Shown: positions 19,823 to 30,796, counted from the first letter of the stretch. The stretch: 64,000 nt of DNA from Phenylobacterium koreense (GCF_040545335.1 NZ_JBEPLU010000001.1:2108001-2172000); one strand, 5' to 3'. Made by a program: numbers and translations. The notes: generated from the sequence alone by a model not told the origin.

Positions 19823-20179
19823 CGCTCGGACCTTTGTTAAGGTTAACTCGGCTCGATTTGAGTTCTCACCCAGGTCCGTGAAAAGCAACGTAGCCCTGTG
19901 GATAAGTGTGAGATCTACAGGATGCTTTCTATCGGGCCGTTTTGTGATTCTCGCCTCTTGAGAGAAGGTAGCTTTGCCCGGATTCACCGAGAAGCGAATG
20001 CTATGGTTAACGGCCTCTCGACCTGATTCGAACTTTACAATCCTGTGGATTGTTTACCGATGTTCGGTGGATCTTTGGTTCAAAACGAGAAACGCCGGCC
20101 CCGAGCTGGGCTCGGGACCGGCGAATCATCGTTCTGGGACAGGGGCTTAGCGAATCACTTCGCTAGATCCCGATGGGGT
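19823..20179. promoter_or_regulatory. Long intergenic region with DnaA-box and clustered GANTC sites
   Basis: 357 bp between the dapD stop and the winged-helix gene, less GC-rich than its surroundings. It contains a perfect DnaA box TGTGGATAA (19897-19905), a near match TGTGGATTG (20044-20052) and five GANTC sites (19946, 19981, 20025, 20123, 20152). GANTC is the CcrM methylation site used for cell-cycle control in Caulobacter-type bacteria. A terminator for dapD occupies 20082-20122. The rest is presumably the promoter of the leftward winged-helix gene. Confidence 0.6.
20082..20122 (-). terminator. Terminator downstream of dapD
   Basis: Twelve-base arms 20094-20105 and 20111-20122 (GCCGGCCCCGAG / CTCGGGACCGGC, one mismatch) with a five-base loop. 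On the minus strand they are followed by the T-rich GTTTCTCGTTTT. Confidence 0.7.
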
Positions 20180-21009
<830 letters not shown>

Positions 21010-21010
<1 letters not shown>

Positions 21011-21672
21011 CAGGTGGTTTCCTTCAGGCGCGCCGTAATCAGGAACGGCGTAAGCTTTGCGGTGCGGTGATTGACGAAGGGCGCAGTGGAGGCCAGCGCC
21101 TTGCCGCCGACCAGGATCGTGGTCATGCCCAGGTCCGCGGCGGGTTTCAGATTGTGTTCGGAGTCCTCGAAGAACGAGACGGCGGCCGGGTCGAAGCCGT
21201 GGGCGTCGATCATCCGCTGGAAGCCCAGCGGGTCGGGCTTGGCCGCATAGCCGAACGAGCCGATGTGGAAGACGTCGTCGAACAGCCCCCTCAGGCCGAG
21301 ATGGCCGAGGACCCGCTCGGCGTGCTTGTCGTCGGCGTTGGTGAAGATGAAGCGCCGTCCCGGCAGGCGGGAGAGCGCCGCCAGCATCTCGGCGTCCTTG
21401 GCCAGCACCTCCAGCGAGAGGTCGTGGAACAGGGCGTGGAACTCGGCCGGATCGACGCCGTGATGCAGCATCAGGCCCTTCAGGGTCAGGCCATGCTCGG
21501 CCAGGTACTTCTTCTGAAGGGCGTAGGCTTCCTCTCGCGCAAGGCCGGTGACCTTCATCACGAACTCGGTCATCCGCCCTTCGACCTCGCGCATGAACCC
21601 GGACTCCTCGGGGTAGAGGGTGTTGTCCAGGTCGAAGAGCCAGGTGTCGATGTGCGAGAGGTCCGGCCTCAT
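21010..21672 (-). CDS. HAD hydrolase, pyrimidine 5'-nucleotidase type
   Basis: 220 residues of the HAD superfamily. Motif [12 protein letters not shown] (nucleophile Asp), motif II FIFTNAD, motif III Lys around AAKPDP and motif [11 protein letters not shown]. The sequence matches the SDT1/PHM8-like pyrimidine 5'-nucleotidase group that many alphaproteobacteria encode between argB and dapD. The physiological substrate here is unproven. It overlaps argB (ATGA) and dapD (TGATG). Confidence 0.9.
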
Positions 21673-22583
21673 GCGCGGATGAGCGTGCCCGAGCCGTGCT
21701 CGGTGAAGAGCTCGGTCAGCATGGCGTGCGGCCGACGGCCATCCAGGATGACCACGGCCTCGACGCCGGCCTCCACGGCGGCGATGGCGGTCTCAAGCTT
21801 CGGGATCATGCCGCCGGTGGCGACGCCCGAGGCGATCGCCTCGCGGGCCTCGGCGATGGTCATCTGGCGGATCAGCTCGCCATTGGCGTCCAGCACGCCG
21901 CGGACGTCGGTCAGCAGCAGCATGCGCTTGGCGTTCAGCGCGCCGGCCAAGGCGCCGGCCACGGTGTCGGCGTTGATGTTGTAGGTCTCGCCCTCTTCCG
22001 AGACGCCGATCGGCGCCACCACCGGGATGTAGTCCTGGTCGGCGTAGATCAGGGCCTCGATCAGCTTGGGATCGATAGCGGTGGGTTCGCCCACGAAGCC
22101 CAGGTCGACCACCTGCTCGATCTGGCTGTCGGGGTCCTTGCGGGTGCGCACGGCCTTCTCGACCGTGATCAGCCGGGCGTCCTTGCCCGACAGGCCCACG
22201 CCGCGGACATCGGCCTCCGAGCCCGCCAGGGTGATCCAGTTGGCGATTTCCTTGTTGATGGCGCCCGAGAGCACCATCTCGGCCACTTCCATGGTCGCCT
22301 CGTCGGTGACGCGCAGGCCGTCGATGAAGGTCGACTTGACGCCGGCCTTGTCCAGCATGCGGGAAATCTGCGGGCCGCCGCCATGGACCACGACCGGGTG
22401 GACGCCCAGCATCTTCAGCAGCACAGCGTCGGCAGCGAACAGGCGAGCGACGCTCTCTTCGCCCATGGCGTGACCGCCGTATTTGATGGTCACGACCTCG
22501 CGGTCGTAGATCTGGATATAGGGCAGGGCCTCGGCGAGGGTCTTGGCGGTGGCCCAGCCCTGTTCTTCGGCGTCGTCGGTCAC
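21669..22583 (-). CDS. argB: Acetylglutamate kinase
   Basis: 304 residues, amino-acid kinase fold. Motifs: [24 protein letters not shown] (substrate/ATP glycine loop), [12 protein letters not shown] and [18 protein letters not shown]. It phosphorylates N-acetylglutamate, the second step of arginine synthesis. The open frame is longer upstream, but it lacks an internal ATG. I chose the GTG at 22583 because AGGAGG sits 10 bases upstream and the product then has the usual ArgB length. It is first in the argB-HAD-dapD operon, divergent from the amidohydrolase. Confidence 0.95.
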   Translation of the reverse strand: MTDDAEEQGWATAKTLAEALPYIQIYDREVVTIKYGGHAMGEESVARLFAADAVLLKMLGVHPVVVHGGGPQISRMLDKAGVKSTFIDGLRVTDEATMEVAEMVLSGAINKEIANWITLAGSEADVRGVGLSGKDARLITVEKAVRTRKDPDSQIEQVVDLGFVGEPTAIDPKLIEALIYADQDYIPVVAPIGVSEEGETYNINADTVAGALAGALNAKRMLLLTDVRGVLDANGELIRQMTIAEAREAIASGVATGGMIPKLETAIAAVEAGVEAVVILDGRRPHAMLTELFTEHGSGTLIRA

Positions 22584-22756
22584 GGCGGCAAAACCTCCTG
22601 GGGACGGGTGCGAGGGACGCCGTGGCCGGCCGCCGTCTTCGGCTGTCGCACCCTTGTTGGCCGCTCCGATAGCGGACCCGAAAGCCCCTGTCACCGCCTC
22701 GACGCGACGCATGGACGTAGGTAGCGTCCAGCCAAGCTCTCTTGGGGGAAATTCCA

Positions 22757-24028
22757 TTGCGTTTCGTATCGCTCGTCGCCGCACTGGCGGCGTCATCAAT
22801 GGCCGTGCAGGCCCAGGCCGCGACCGTCGCCGTCAGCGCTGACCGCCTGGTGGACGTGGCCACCGGCAAGCAGGTCGAACGGCCGCTGGTGGTGATCACC
22901 GACGGCCGCATCGTCTCGGTCGGCAAGCAGGGGGATGCGATCCCCGCCGGCGCCCAGCAGGTCGACCTGCCCGGCGTCACCCTGCTGCCCGGCCTGATCG
23001 ACATGCACGTGCACCTGACGTCCTCGCCGATCTATGGCGGCTACAACGCCTATCAGTTCTCCGACGCCTTCTGGACGGCGATCGGGACGCGCCATGCCAA
23101 GGACACCTTGGAGGCCGGCTTCACCACCGTGCGCAACGTCGGCTCGGCCTTCTATGGCGACGTTGGCCTGCGCGAGGCGATCGACAACGGCTATATCCCT
23201 GGCCCGCGCATCGTCACGGCGGCCTATTCGTTCGGCGCCACCGGCGGCCACTGTGACGAAACCTTCTTCCCGCCGTCCATGGACCAGAAGGCGCCCTATA
23301 ACGCCGACAGCCCCGACGAGGCCCGCCGTTCGGTCCGCACCCTGCGCAAGTACGGCGCGCAGGTGATCAAGATCTGCGCCACCGGCGGGGTGTTCTCGCG
23401 CGGCGACGCGCCCGGCGCCCAGCAGATGACCCTGGACGAGATGAAGGTGGTGGCCGACGAGGCGCACATGGCCGGCATGAAGGTCGCCGCCCACGCGCAC
23501 GGCGCGCCGGGCATCAAGGCCGCCATCCTGGCGGGGATCGACACCATCGAGCACGCCAGCCTGGTGGACGACGAGGGCATCCGCCTGGCCGTACAGCACG
23601 GGACCTATTTCGGCTTCGACATCTACAACACCGACTACACCCAGGCCGAGGGCAAGAAGAACGGCGTGCTGGAGGAGAACCTCCAGAAGGACCGCGACAT
23701 CGGCGAGATCCAGCGCGAGAACTTCAGGAAGAGCCTGAAGGCCGGCGTGAAGCAGATCTACTCGACCGACGCCGGGGTCTATCCGCACGGCGACAACGCC
23801 AAGCAGTTCGCGGTGATGGTGCGTTACGGGGCCACCCCGCTCCAGGCGATCCAGGCCGCCACGGTCAACGCCGCGCAGGCCCTGGACCAGGCCAAGGACG
23901 TCGGCCGCGTCACGGTCGGCGCCTATGGCGATCTGGTGGGCGTGCAGGGCGACCCGCTGTCCGACGTCACCGTGCTGCAGAAGCCGGTCTTCGTGATGAA
24001 GGGCGGCGAGGTCGTGAAGCGCCAGTAG
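22757..24028 (+). CDS. Exported amidohydrolase, Xaa-Arg/Lys dipeptidase-like
   Basis: 423 residues: signal peptide ([21 protein letters not shown]), then an amidohydrolase-superfamily TIM barrel. Metal ligands: DMHVHL, the bridging Lys in [17 protein letters not shown] and the catalytic Asp in [11 protein letters not shown]. This pattern is that of the imidazolonepropionase-like group that includes the Sgx9260/Cc2672 prolidase-like enzymes cleaving L-Xaa-L-Arg or -Lys dipeptides. Substrate specificity is inferred. The start is TTG at 22757 with GGGGGAA six bases upstream; an earlier TTG at 22742 overlaps that ribosome-binding site. Confidence 0.87.
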   Translation: MRFVSLVAALAASSMAVQAQAATVAVSADRLVDVATGKQVERPLVVITDGRIVSVGKQGDAIPAGAQQVDLPGVTLLPGLIDMHVHLTSSPIYGGYNAYQFSDAFWTAIGTRHAKDTLEAGFTTVRNVGSAFYGDVGLREAIDNGYIPGPRIVTAAYSFGATGGHCDETFFPPSMDQKAPYNADSPDEARRSVRTLRKYGAQVIKICATGGVFSRGDAPGAQQMTLDEMKVVADEAHMAGMKVAAHAHGAPGIKAAILAGIDTIEHASLVDDEGIRLAVQHGTYFGFDIYNTDYTQAEGKKNGVLEENLQKDRDIGEIQRENFRKSLKAGVKQIYSTDAGVYPHGDNAKQFAVMVRYGATPLQAIQAATVNAAQALDQAKDVGRVTVGAYGDLVGVQGDPLSDVTVLQKPVFVMKGGEVVKRQ

Positions 24029-24032
24029 GCGG

Positions 24033-24779
24033 TTAGAGGACCACTTCCGGCAGCATGGTCGCGAAGTGGTCCTCGACCGCGCGGTAGCACTCGCAGGACA
24101 GCCGTTCCAGCGCCTGCCGATCGATGATCGCGACGGCGCCGCGCTGGCGGCGCACCGCGCCCTGCGCCTCGAGGTCCCGGATCACCGCCGTCACCGTCGT
24201 CCGCTGCACGCCCAGCATTTCGGCCAGGGCTTCCTGGGTCAGCTGGATGATCTGCTCGCCGGCCCGGTCGTGCGCGGCCAGCAGCCAACGGCCGCAGCGT
24301 TCCTCCACCGAATGCAGGGCGTTGCAGGCGATGGACTGCATCATCTGGGCGATCAGGGTGTCGGCATAGCGGGAGAAGAGCTCGCCGAAGGTCGGCGAAG
24401 CGCACTTGGCCGTTTCCAGCGCCACCGTCGGCATGGCGAAGGCCGAGCCGGCGGTGCGCACCACGGCCCGGCCGAAGGCGGGCTTGTCGCCGGCGCTGAC
24501 GATGCCACCGACCGCGCCTTCCCGGCCGATGGTCGCGGCCTCGATCTCGTGGCCGTCCCGGGTGACGACCAGCATCGACACCATTGTGCGGTGGGCCGGG
24601 AAGTAGGTGACCGTCACGTCGTCGCCCGGTTCGAACAGCACTTGCCCACGCACCAGCGGAACGAATTCCAGCCGGTCCTTGATGCGCTCGAAATCAACCG
24701 CCGAAACGGCGGCCAACAGGCGGTTGGCGGTGCGGGGTTCGGCCCTGAATCTCGATGGCGGTTCGACGGCGATGCTCAT
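24033..24779 (-). CDS. Crp/Fnr family transcriptional regulator
   Basis: 248 residues: N-terminal cyclic-nucleotide-binding-type beta barrel (about 25-150) and a C-terminal Crp helix-turn-helix (LTQEALAEMLGVQRTTVTAVIRDLE). The FNR cysteine cluster is absent, and the usual phosphate-binding Arg-Ala motif of true cAMP receptors is not evident, so the ligand is unknown. The start is the ATG at 24779 with AGGGAAG upstream; the longer upstream frame overlaps engB and is not needed. It converges with the amidohydrolase, 4 bp between stops. Confidence 0.9.
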   Translation of the reverse strand: MSIAVEPPSRFRAEPRTANRLLAAVSAVDFERIKDRLEFVPLVRGQVLFEPGDDVTVTYFPAHRTMVSMLVVTRDGHEIEAATIGREGAVGGIVSAGDKPAFGRAVVRTAGSAFAMPTVALETAKCASPTFGELFSRYADTLIAQMMQSIACNALHSVEERCGRWLLAAHDRAGEQIIQLTQEALAEMLGVQRTTVTAVIRDLEAQGAVRRQRGAVAIIDRQALERLSCECYRAVEDHFATMLPEVVL

Positions 24780-24882
24780 GCAGCTTCCCTGTGCAGGTGA
24801 AGCTTGAACGCGGGAAACGGCCGAACGACGCACAGCGACGCTGGTTCGGCCGGCCAGGTCGCCTATTCGGCGCCTCCCGCCC

Positions 24883-25533
24883 CTAGGGCGTGACTTCGCA
24901 GGCCTGCATGATTTCGGCGCGCAGCTCCGGCAGGCCAAGGCCCTTTTCGGACGAGGTGGCCAGCACGCGGGGGAAGGCGGCCGGTCGCTTGGCGATCGCC
25001 GCCTCGGTCCGGCGCTGCACCGCCTCGACCTCGGACGGCTTCAACTTGTCGGCCTTGGTGAGGATGATCTGGTAGGAGACCGCGGCCTTGTCGAAGGCGG
25101 CCATGGGCTCCTCGTCCACCGCCTTCAGGCCGTGGCGGGCGTCGATCAGCAGATAGGCGCGCTTGAGGTTGGCCCGCCCGCGCAGGAAATCGCGGCCCAG
25201 GTTCTGGAAGCGCTTCACCTCGACCTTGGAGGCCTTGGCCCAGCCATAGCCCGGCAGGTCCACCAGCCTCAGCTTGTCGTCCAGGACGAAGAAGTTCAGC
25301 TCCCGCGTGCGGCCCGGCTCGTTGGAGGCGCGGGCCAGGTGCTTGTGCCCGACCAGGGCGTTGATCAACGACGACTTGCCCACGTTCGAGCGGCCGGCGA
25401 AGGCCACCTCCGGAAGGTCCGGCGCAGGCAGGCCGTCGACCGAGACCGCCCCCATGAGGAACCTGGCCTCGCGCGCGAATAGCACGCGGCCGGCCTCGAG
25501 TTCGTCCTCGCTGAAGAGCGGATCCTGGCTCAC
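24883..25533 (-). CDS. engB: Ribosome biogenesis GTPase EngB (YihA/YsxC)
   Basis: 216 residues. GTPase motifs: [14 protein letters not shown] (P-loop), GRTRELNFF (switch I Thr), [11 protein letters not shown] (G3), LTKADKL (G4). It supports 50S subunit assembly. The start is GTG at 25533, overlapping the yidC stop (GTGA), consistent with a yidC-engB operon. Confidence 0.96.
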   Translation of the reverse strand: MSQDPLFSEDELEAGRVLFAREARFLMGAVSVDGLPAPDLPEVAFAGRSNVGKSSLINALVGHKHLARASNEPGRTRELNFFVLDDKLRLVDLPGYGWAKASKVEVKRFQNLGRDFLRGRANLKRAYLLIDARHGLKAVDEEPMAAFDKAAVSYQIILTKADKLKPSEVEAVQRRTEAAIAKRPAAFPRVLATSSEKGLGLPELRAEIMQACEVTP

Positions 25534-27335
25534 CCGACTTCCTTCGCCTTGCCGGTCAGCTTGGCGATGATCTGGTCGATCGGGTTGTCGACCTTGAAGC
25601 GCCGCATGATGACGTACTGCTGCAGGATGGTCAGGATGTTCGACCAGCTCCAGTAGATCAGCAGGCCGACCGCGAACGGGGCCATGATGAAGGTGAATAT
25701 CACTGGCATGAACTGGAAGATCTTCTGCTGCACCGGGTCGGGCTGCGGCGGGTTCATGGCCGTCGAAAGGAACATGGTCACGCCGTAGAGCAGGGCCAGC
25801 GGGCCGAGGTGCAGGAGGTCGGAGTTCAGGATCGACCCGATCACCGGCACGGTGGCCGGGTTGTAGGGCAGCAGGCCGAACAGGTTCCAGATGGTCAGCG
25901 GGTCCTTGGACGACAGGTCCTGGATCCAGCCGAAGAACGGCGCATGGCGCATTTCGATGGTGACGGTCAGCACCTTGTAGAGGCCGTAGAAGACCGGGAT
26001 CTGCACCAGCATCGGAAGGCAGCCCGTCAGCGGATTGATCTTCTCACGCTGATAGAGCGCCATCATCTCCTGTTGCTGCTTGGCCGGGTCCTCCTTGAAC
26101 TTGGCGCGCAGGGCTTCGACCTGCGGCTGGATCTTCTTCATCTTGGTGAGCGACTCGTAGCTCTTGTTGGCCAAGGGGAAGAAGATCAGCTTCACCGCCA
26201 CCGTCAGCAGCAGGATGGCGATGCCGAAGTTGCCGACCTGACGGAAGATGAAGTCCAGGAAGGCGAACATCGGGCGGGTGATGAACCAGAAGTTCCCCCA
26301 GTCCACGGCCATGTCGAGGTGCGGCACGCCGAGCTTGTCCTGGTATTCCTTCAGCAGCGGCGCGGTCTTGGCGCCGGCGAACAGGCGGGTGGTTTCGGTG
26401 ATCTGGCGGCCGGCCGGGATCACGCGGGCCGGGCCGACATAGTTGGCCTCGAAGATGTCGGTCGAGCCCGAGCGGGTGACGCGATACTGGGTCTGGATCT
26501 GTTCCTTCTGGCCCGGGATCAGGGCGGCCAGCCAGTACTTGTCGGTGATGCCGGTCCAGCCGCCGACCGAGGTCAGGCTTGGGCCGCCTTCCTTGCGCCA
26601 CTTGGAGTACTTCACCTGGCGCAGCTCGCCGTCGAGCCAGCCGATGGCGCCCTCGTGGACGATCTGGTTGCGGCCCAGGTCGCCGGGGATGCCCTGGCGC
26701 TGCACCGAGGCGTAGGGGGCCAGGGTGACGGAGGCGGCGCCGAGGTTCGCGACCGTGTCGGTCACGGTGAACATGTAGCGCTCGTCGACCTCGATCTTGC
26801 GGGTGAAGGTCAGGCCCTGGCCGTTGGCGGCGCGCAGGACGAGCGGCTTGCCGGGCGCCAGGGTGGAGCCTTCGACCACCTGCCAGACGGTGTCGGCGTT
26901 GGGCAGGCCGGACAGGTTGGCGCCGGTCCAGCCCATTTCGGCGAAATAGGCGTATTGGGCGCCTTCGGGGCGCAGCAGCTCCACCGGCGGCGAGTTGCGG
27001 TCGACGGTGGTGCGGTAGTTCTTGAGGAACAGGTCATCGATGCGCGCGCCGCGCAACGAGATCGAGCCCGAGAGCGAGGGCGTGGAGATCGGCGCGCGGG
27101 CGCTGGCCGCCGCCGCTTCCTGACGCGAGATCACGACCGTCCCGGGCCGCGATCCCGGGGCCACGGCGCCCTTGGGGGCCGCGCCCTGGGCCTCGGCCGC
27201 GGCGGCCTTCTGGCGGGCCAGTTCGGCGTTGCGCTTCTTCGAGGCGGGCTCGAGCACCAGGAACTGGTAGACGATCAGGATCAGGACCGCGCTGACCACA
27301 AAGATGATCGTGTTGCGGCTGTTGTTGTCTTGCAT
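25530..27335 (-). CDS. yidC: Membrane protein insertase YidC
   Basis: 601 residues, the Gram-negative form. N-terminal TM (residues about 8-27), a long Ala-rich linker and the large periplasmic beta-sandwich domain, then the conserved five-TM insertase core (e.g. [23 protein letters not shown] is followed by the cytoplasmic hairpin and [16 protein letters not shown]). It inserts proteins into the inner membrane alone or with Sec. Start ATG at 27335, 12 bp after rnpA. Confidence 0.97.
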   Translation of the reverse strand: MQDNNSRNTIIFVVSAVLILIVYQFLVLEPASKKRNAELARQKAAAAEAQGAAPKGAVAPGSRPGTVVISRQEAAAASARAPISTPSLSGSISLRGARIDDLFLKNYRTTVDRNSPPVELLRPEGAQYAYFAEMGWTGANLSGLPNADTVWQVVEGSTLAPGKPLVLRAANGQGLTFTRKIEVDERYMFTVTDTVANLGAASVTLAPYASVQRQGIPGDLGRNQIVHEGAIGWLDGELRQVKYSKWRKEGGPSLTSVGGWTGITDKYWLAALIPGQKEQIQTQYRVTRSGSTDIFEANYVGPARVIPAGRQITETTRLFAGAKTAPLLKEYQDKLGVPHLDMAVDWGNFWFITRPMFAFLDFIFRQVGNFGIAILLLTVAVKLIFFPLANKSYESLTKMKKIQPQVEALRAKFKEDPAKQQQEMMALYQREKINPLTGCLPMLVQIPVFYGLYKVLTVTIEMRHAPFFGWIQDLSSKDPLTIWNLFGLLPYNPATVPVIGSILNSDLLHLGPLALLYGVTMFLSTAMNPPQPDPVQQKIFQFMPVIFTFIMAPFAVGLLIYWSWSNILTILQQYVIMRRFKVDNPIDQIIAKLTGKAKEVG

Positions 27336-27347
27336 GGGAACGCGCGC

Positions 27348-27746
27348 TCAGGCGGAGGGAGAAGGGGCGCGCTGCGAGGCGCGGGACGGGCTGTCGCTTT
27401 CGGCCGCGAGGCTTATCAGTGCGGTTTTCACATCGTCAAGCAAACGGGGCCACGCGCGGGTCGGCGTGCCGTTGCGAGCGATCAATACATAGTCATGACC
27501 GGGGCGGCCAAGCTGCGGCAAAAGGGCCTGGGCGGCGGCTCGCAGCCGGCGCTTGGCGCGATTGCGCACGACCGCCCCCCCGATCTTGCGGGTGGCGGTG
27601 AAACCTACGCGGATAAGGGGGGAGTCGTCGGCCCTGTCACGGGCCTGCACCACCACCGCGCCCTTGGCGCACGAAGGCGCCCGCGCGGCGGCGAGGAATT
27701 CCGAGCGCCTCTTGAGGCGCTCGATGACTGGGGGGGCGCCGGTCAC
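27348..27746 (-). CDS. rnpA: Ribonuclease P protein component
   Basis: 132 residues, basic. Signature RNR motif region: VGFTATRKIGGAVVRNRAKRRLRAA. It supports the RNase P RNA in 5'-processing of tRNA. The start is GTG at 27746. The C-terminal tail (SPSRASQRAPSPSA) is a low-complexity extension. It is 35 bp downstream of rpmH, in the usual rpmH-rnpA-yidC order. Confidence 0.95.
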   Translation of the reverse strand: MTGAPPVIERLKRRSEFLAAARAPSCAKGAVVVQARDRADDSPLIRVGFTATRKIGGAVVRNRAKRRLRAAAQALLPQLGRPGHDYVLIARNGTPTRAWPRLLDDVKTALISLAAESDSPSRASQRAPSPSA

Positions 27747-27781
27747 GCCGACACCATCGCCTTCAGACGTCAGAGGACGTC

Positions 27782-27916
27782 TTAGGCGGTCAGGCGCTTG
27801 CGGCCCTTGGCGCGACGGCGGGCCACGATCTTGGCGCCGTTCTTGGTCGCCATGCGCGCGCGGAAACCGTGACGGCGTGCACGCACCAGTCGGGACGGTT
27901 GGAAAGTCCGCTTCAC
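27782..27916 (-). CDS. rpmH: 50S ribosomal protein L34
   Basis: 44 residues beginning with GTG at 27916: [18 protein letters not shown], then [22 protein letters not shown] and ending TA. This is L34, the small basic protein of the large subunit. CGGAG lies eight to nine bases upstream of the GTG. It is too short to stand out as a long open frame but is certain from sequence and position. Confidence 0.97.
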   Translation of the reverse strand: MKRTFQPSRLVRARRHGFRARMATKNGAKIVARRRAKGRKRLTA

Positions 27917-27984
27917 GAGATTAGCTCCGGGTCGAAAATTGAGCGGCGGTTCCTAAGGGGTGCAGGGAGAGGAGTCAACCATCT

Positions 27985-28020
27985 CCCCGCAGATTCAGGC
28001 GTCGCCCCGCAGATTCAGGC
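27985..28020. repeat. Tandem 16-bp direct repeat at the end of map
   Basis: CCCCGCAGATTCAGGC occurs at 27985-28000 and again at 28005-28020, a 20-bp period. The right copy contains the TGA stop codon of map (28015-28017, minus strand). It looks like a local duplication. Confidence 0.8.
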
Positions 28021-28764
28021 CGCCAAGGTGAGGATTACCGGTCCGCGGCGGGTCGCGACCAGGGTGTGTTCGTATTGCACGGTCGGTTCGTGGCCCGGCG
28101 GGGTCAGGGTCCAACCGTCGTCGCCCTCCTCGACCCAGTCGGCGCCGAGCGACAGGAAAGGCTCGATGGTGAACACCAGCCCCTCGTGAATCCGCCGACG
28201 GTCGCCCGGCTCCCACCAGGTCGGAATCTCGCCGGGATCGTCGTGCAGGGACCGCCCGACTCCGTGGCTGGCGAGGTTGGTGACCAGGGAATAGCCGTTC
28301 TTGTCGGCGAAGGTCTGGATGGCCTTGCCGACCTCGTTGAGCTTGCCGCCCGGGCGCACAGCGCGGATGCCGGCCCACATGGCCCGCCGCCCGTCGCGGC
28401 ACAGGCGCTCGATCTGGGGCTTCACCGGCGGAACGGCGAAGCTCGCCCCGGTGTCGCCGAAGAAGCCGTTCAGCTCGGCCGAGACGTCGATGTTGATCAG
28501 GGCGCCGGCCTCGACCGGGCGATCGTCGGGAATGCCGTGGGCGCAGTCGGGCCCGACCGAGATGCAGGTCGCGCCAGGGAAGTTGTAGGTCAGCTCCGGC
28601 GCCGAGCGGGCGCCTTCCAGTTCCAGCAGCTTGCGGCCGAGCTGGTCGAGCTCGCGGGTGGTGATGCCCGGCTCCAGCGCCTTGCCCATGGCCTCCAGGG
28701 TGCGGGCCACAAGCCGGCCCGCCGCCTTCAGCCCTTCGAGTTCGTCTTCGTGCTCAATGGTCAT
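28015..28764 (-). CDS. map: Type I methionine aminopeptidase
   Basis: 249 residues. Metal ligands: NIDVSAELNGFFGDTG (two Asp), HGVGRSLHDDP (His), and the Glu residues in VFTIEPFL and near the C-terminus (TVQYEHTLV). It removes the initiator Met after deformylation by Def, so both enzymes of N-terminal processing lie in this window. Start ATG at 28764. It lies 98 bp upstream of rpmH, same strand. Confidence 0.95.
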   Translation of the reverse strand: MTIEHEDELEGLKAAGRLVARTLEAMGKALEPGITTRELDQLGRKLLELEGARSAPELTYNFPGATCISVGPDCAHGIPDDRPVEAGALINIDVSAELNGFFGDTGASFAVPPVKPQIERLCRDGRRAMWAGIRAVRPGGKLNEVGKAIQTFADKNGYSLVTNLASHGVGRSLHDDPGEIPTWWEPGDRRRIHEGLVFTIEPFLSLGADWVEEGDDGWTLTPPGHEPTVQYEHTLVATRRGPVILTLAA

Positions 28765-28779
28765 GGCTTCTAATATAGG

Positions 28780-29757
28780 TCAGAGGTCCGGTCGGACGAT
28801 GGTCTTGCCGATCACCTTGCGGTCGGCGAGGGAATCGAAGGCGCCGCGCCAGTCGGCCAGCGCGTACTCCCGATAGACCCGGGGCTTCATCTGGTCGGCC
28901 ATGGCCCAGACCGCGGCGCTGTTCTCGCGGCCCTTCTCGGGGAACTGGCGGCCGTACTCGCCGGCCCGCACGCCCATGACCGAGAAGCCCTTGATCAGGG
29001 CGATGTTGACCGGCAGCACCGGCTGGCGGCCGGAGGTGAAGCCGATCGACAGGATGCGGCCGTTGAAGGCGATGCAGCGGATGCTCTCGTCGAAGACGTC
29101 GCCGCCGACCGGATCGTAGATCACGTCCGCGCCGCGGCCCCCGGTGATCTCCTTGACCTTCTCGCGGAAGCCGCCGGTGACGTTCACCACCGCGTCGGGC
29201 CGATACTCGGCCTCGATCACCGCCAGCTTCTCGTCCGAGGCCGAGGCCGCGATCACCTTGCAGCCGAGGTGTTTGGCGAGGTCCACGGCCGCCAGGCCGA
29301 CGCCGCCGGCCGCGCCATGCACCAGCACCCATTCGCCCGGCTCAACGGCCGCCCTGCGCACCAGCGACACATAGGCCGTCAGGTAGGCGGTGGAGTAGCC
29401 CGCCGCCTGGCTGAACGACAGGCTGTCGGGCTTCCTGCGCAGGCCCGCGGCGGGCGTCACCGCATATTCGGCGAAGCCGCCGATCCGCGCGCCGCCGACC
29501 ACCGGGTCGCCGATCTGGAACTTGTCCACGCCCTCGCCCAAAGCGCTGACCTCGCCGGCGATCTCCAGGCCGGGGATGAAGGGCAGGGCGGGCTTGTGCT
29601 GGTACTCGCCGCGGGTCTGCAGCAGGTCGGGAAAGTTCACCGCCGCCGCGCGCACCTTGATCTGCACCTCGCCGGGGCGGGGCTGCGGCGTCTCGATCTC
29701 CTTGAGAACGCAGCCGCCATAGTCCGGGGCGAGTTCCTCAACCAGCAGTGCGCGCAA
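28780..29757 (-). CDS. NADPH:quinone oxidoreductase-like MDR family enzyme
   Basis: 325 residues, medium-chain dehydrogenase/reductase fold without zinc. Motifs: AAAVNFPDLLQTRG, FIPGLEIAGEVSALG, the NADPH-binding HGAAGGVGLAAVDLAKHLG, and DVIYDPVGGDVFDES. This is the one-electron or enoyl reductase QOR group. I start at TTG 29757 because GGAGGG sits seven bases upstream and the protein then begins with the family's MRALLVE; longer in-frame starts run into the esterase gene. It overlaps the esterase by 20 bp and is third in a TetR-esterase-QOR operon. Confidence 0.9.
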   Translation of the reverse strand: MRALLVEELAPDYGGCVLKEIETPQPRPGEVQIKVRAAAVNFPDLLQTRGEYQHKPALPFIPGLEIAGEVSALGEGVDKFQIGDPVVGGARIGGFAEYAVTPAAGLRRKPDSLSFSQAAGYSTAYLTAYVSLVRRAAVEPGEWVLVHGAAGGVGLAAVDLAKHLGCKVIAASASDEKLAVIEAEYRPDAVVNVTGGFREKVKEITGGRGADVIYDPVGGDVFDESIRCIAFNGRILSIGFTSGRQPVLPVNIALIKGFSVMGVRAGEYGRQFPEKGRENSAAVWAMADQMKPRVYREYALADWRGAFDSLADRKVIGKTIVRPDL

Positions 29758-30790
29758 GACGTCCCTCCAAGCCTTCGCGGACCAGGCCCGCGATTTCACG
29801 ACAGGCGATGTCAGCCGCAGGCACGACGCCGGTGAAGGCGGTGAATCCGTGCGCCAGGCTGTCATAGCAACGATAGATGACAGCTACGCCCGCGGCCCGC
29901 AGGCGCTTGGCGTAGGCCTCTCCCTGGTCCACCAGCGGGTCGAACCCCGCCGTGACCACCACCGCCGGCGCCAGGCCGGAAAGGTCGGGCTCGCGCACCG
30001 GAGACAGGCGCGGATCGGCGGGGTCGTCCTCGTGCCCGATATAGTGGCCGACGAACCATTGCATCATGGTGCGGGAGAGGGGGAAGGTCTCGGCGTAGGT
30101 GGTCATGGACGGCGTCTCGCTGGCGACGTCCACGCAAGGATAGATGAGCAGTTGCAGGTCGGGCTGAGCCTCGCCGGCGCGCCGCAGCTCCTGGCAGATC
30201 ACCGCGGCGAAATTGCCGCCCATGGAATCGCCCGCGATCATCGCCCGGCCTTCGACGCCGCCGAAGCGCGCGGCGTTGTCGCGCACATGGCGATAGGCGG
30301 CCAGCACGTCCTCCAGCCCGACGGGAAACCGATGCTCGGGCGCCAGCCGGTAGCCGATCGAGACGACGCTGGCGCAGGCGACCCTGGCCAGGATGCTGCA
30401 GAAGGCGTGGCTGGTGTCCAGGTCGCCGATCACCCCGCCGCCGAAGTGGGCGAAGACGATGACCGGCATGGCGGGGTCGGCGCGGTCCGACCGGTAGGTG
30501 CGGGCCGGTACGTTCCCGCCATCGGTGGGCAGGACGAGGTTCTCCACCGAAACCCCGGGCTCGAGCCGGCCGCCGTAGATCAGAGACCCTTCCGCGCTCG
30601 TGCGGCGGGCCTCCTCCGGGCTCATGGCGCTCATCGCCGGCAGCCGGCCGGCCTGGGCGGCCATGAACTGGAAGCGTGGGTCGAGCGTGCGGCCGCCCTT
30701 GTAGACGGCGACACCGCCGGACATCAGGCGAAGCAGAGGCGCGGGCAGGGACAGCAGCGTCTTGGCCAGAACGCGGCGGACCTGGGACAA
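29738..30790 (-). CDS. Alpha/beta hydrolase of the hormone-sensitive-lipase family
   Basis: 350 residues. Catalytic Ser in GDSMGGN, Asp in AGFDPLVDQG, His in SLAHGF. The oxyanion motif reads AHFGGGVIGDLDT rather than the usual YHGGGWV, i.e. one residue between His and the glycines. It would hydrolyse short acyl esters in the cytoplasm; it has no signal peptide. It starts 6 bp downstream of the TetR gene and overlaps the reductase gene. Confidence 0.88.
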   Translation of the reverse strand: MSQVRRVLAKTLLSLPAPLLRLMSGGVAVYKGGRTLDPRFQFMAAQAGRLPAMSAMSPEEARRTSAEGSLIYGGRLEPGVSVENLVLPTDGGNVPARTYRSDRADPAMPVIVFAHFGGGVIGDLDTSHAFCSILARVACASVVSIGYRLAPEHRFPVGLEDVLAAYRHVRDNAARFGGVEGRAMIAGDSMGGNFAAVICQELRRAGEAQPDLQLLIYPCVDVASETPSMTTYAETFPLSRTMMQWFVGHYIGHEDDPADPRLSPVREPDLSGLAPAVVVTAGFDPLVDQGEAYAKRLRAAGVAVIYRCYDSLAHGFTAFTGVVPAADIACREIAGLVREGLEGRLARTAG

Positions 30791-30796
30791 GACGCC

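Noticed and set aside
18026..19840. A 604-codon frame antisense to dapE and the winged-helix gene
   Set aside because: No domain, His/Gly/Asp-rich translation, covers certain genes on the other strand.
19897..20052. Replication origin suggested by DnaA boxes
   Set aside because: Only one perfect box and one near match, no strong AT-rich unwinding stretch, and no dnaA, parAB or hemE neighbours; better read as regulation.
25809..27785. A 658-codon open frame antisense to yidC and rnpA
   Set aside because: Composition is typical of antisense shadow frames and it crosses two firmly identified genes.
27985..28020. CRISPR-like repeats
   Set aside because: Only two copies with a 4-bp spacer and no cas genes.
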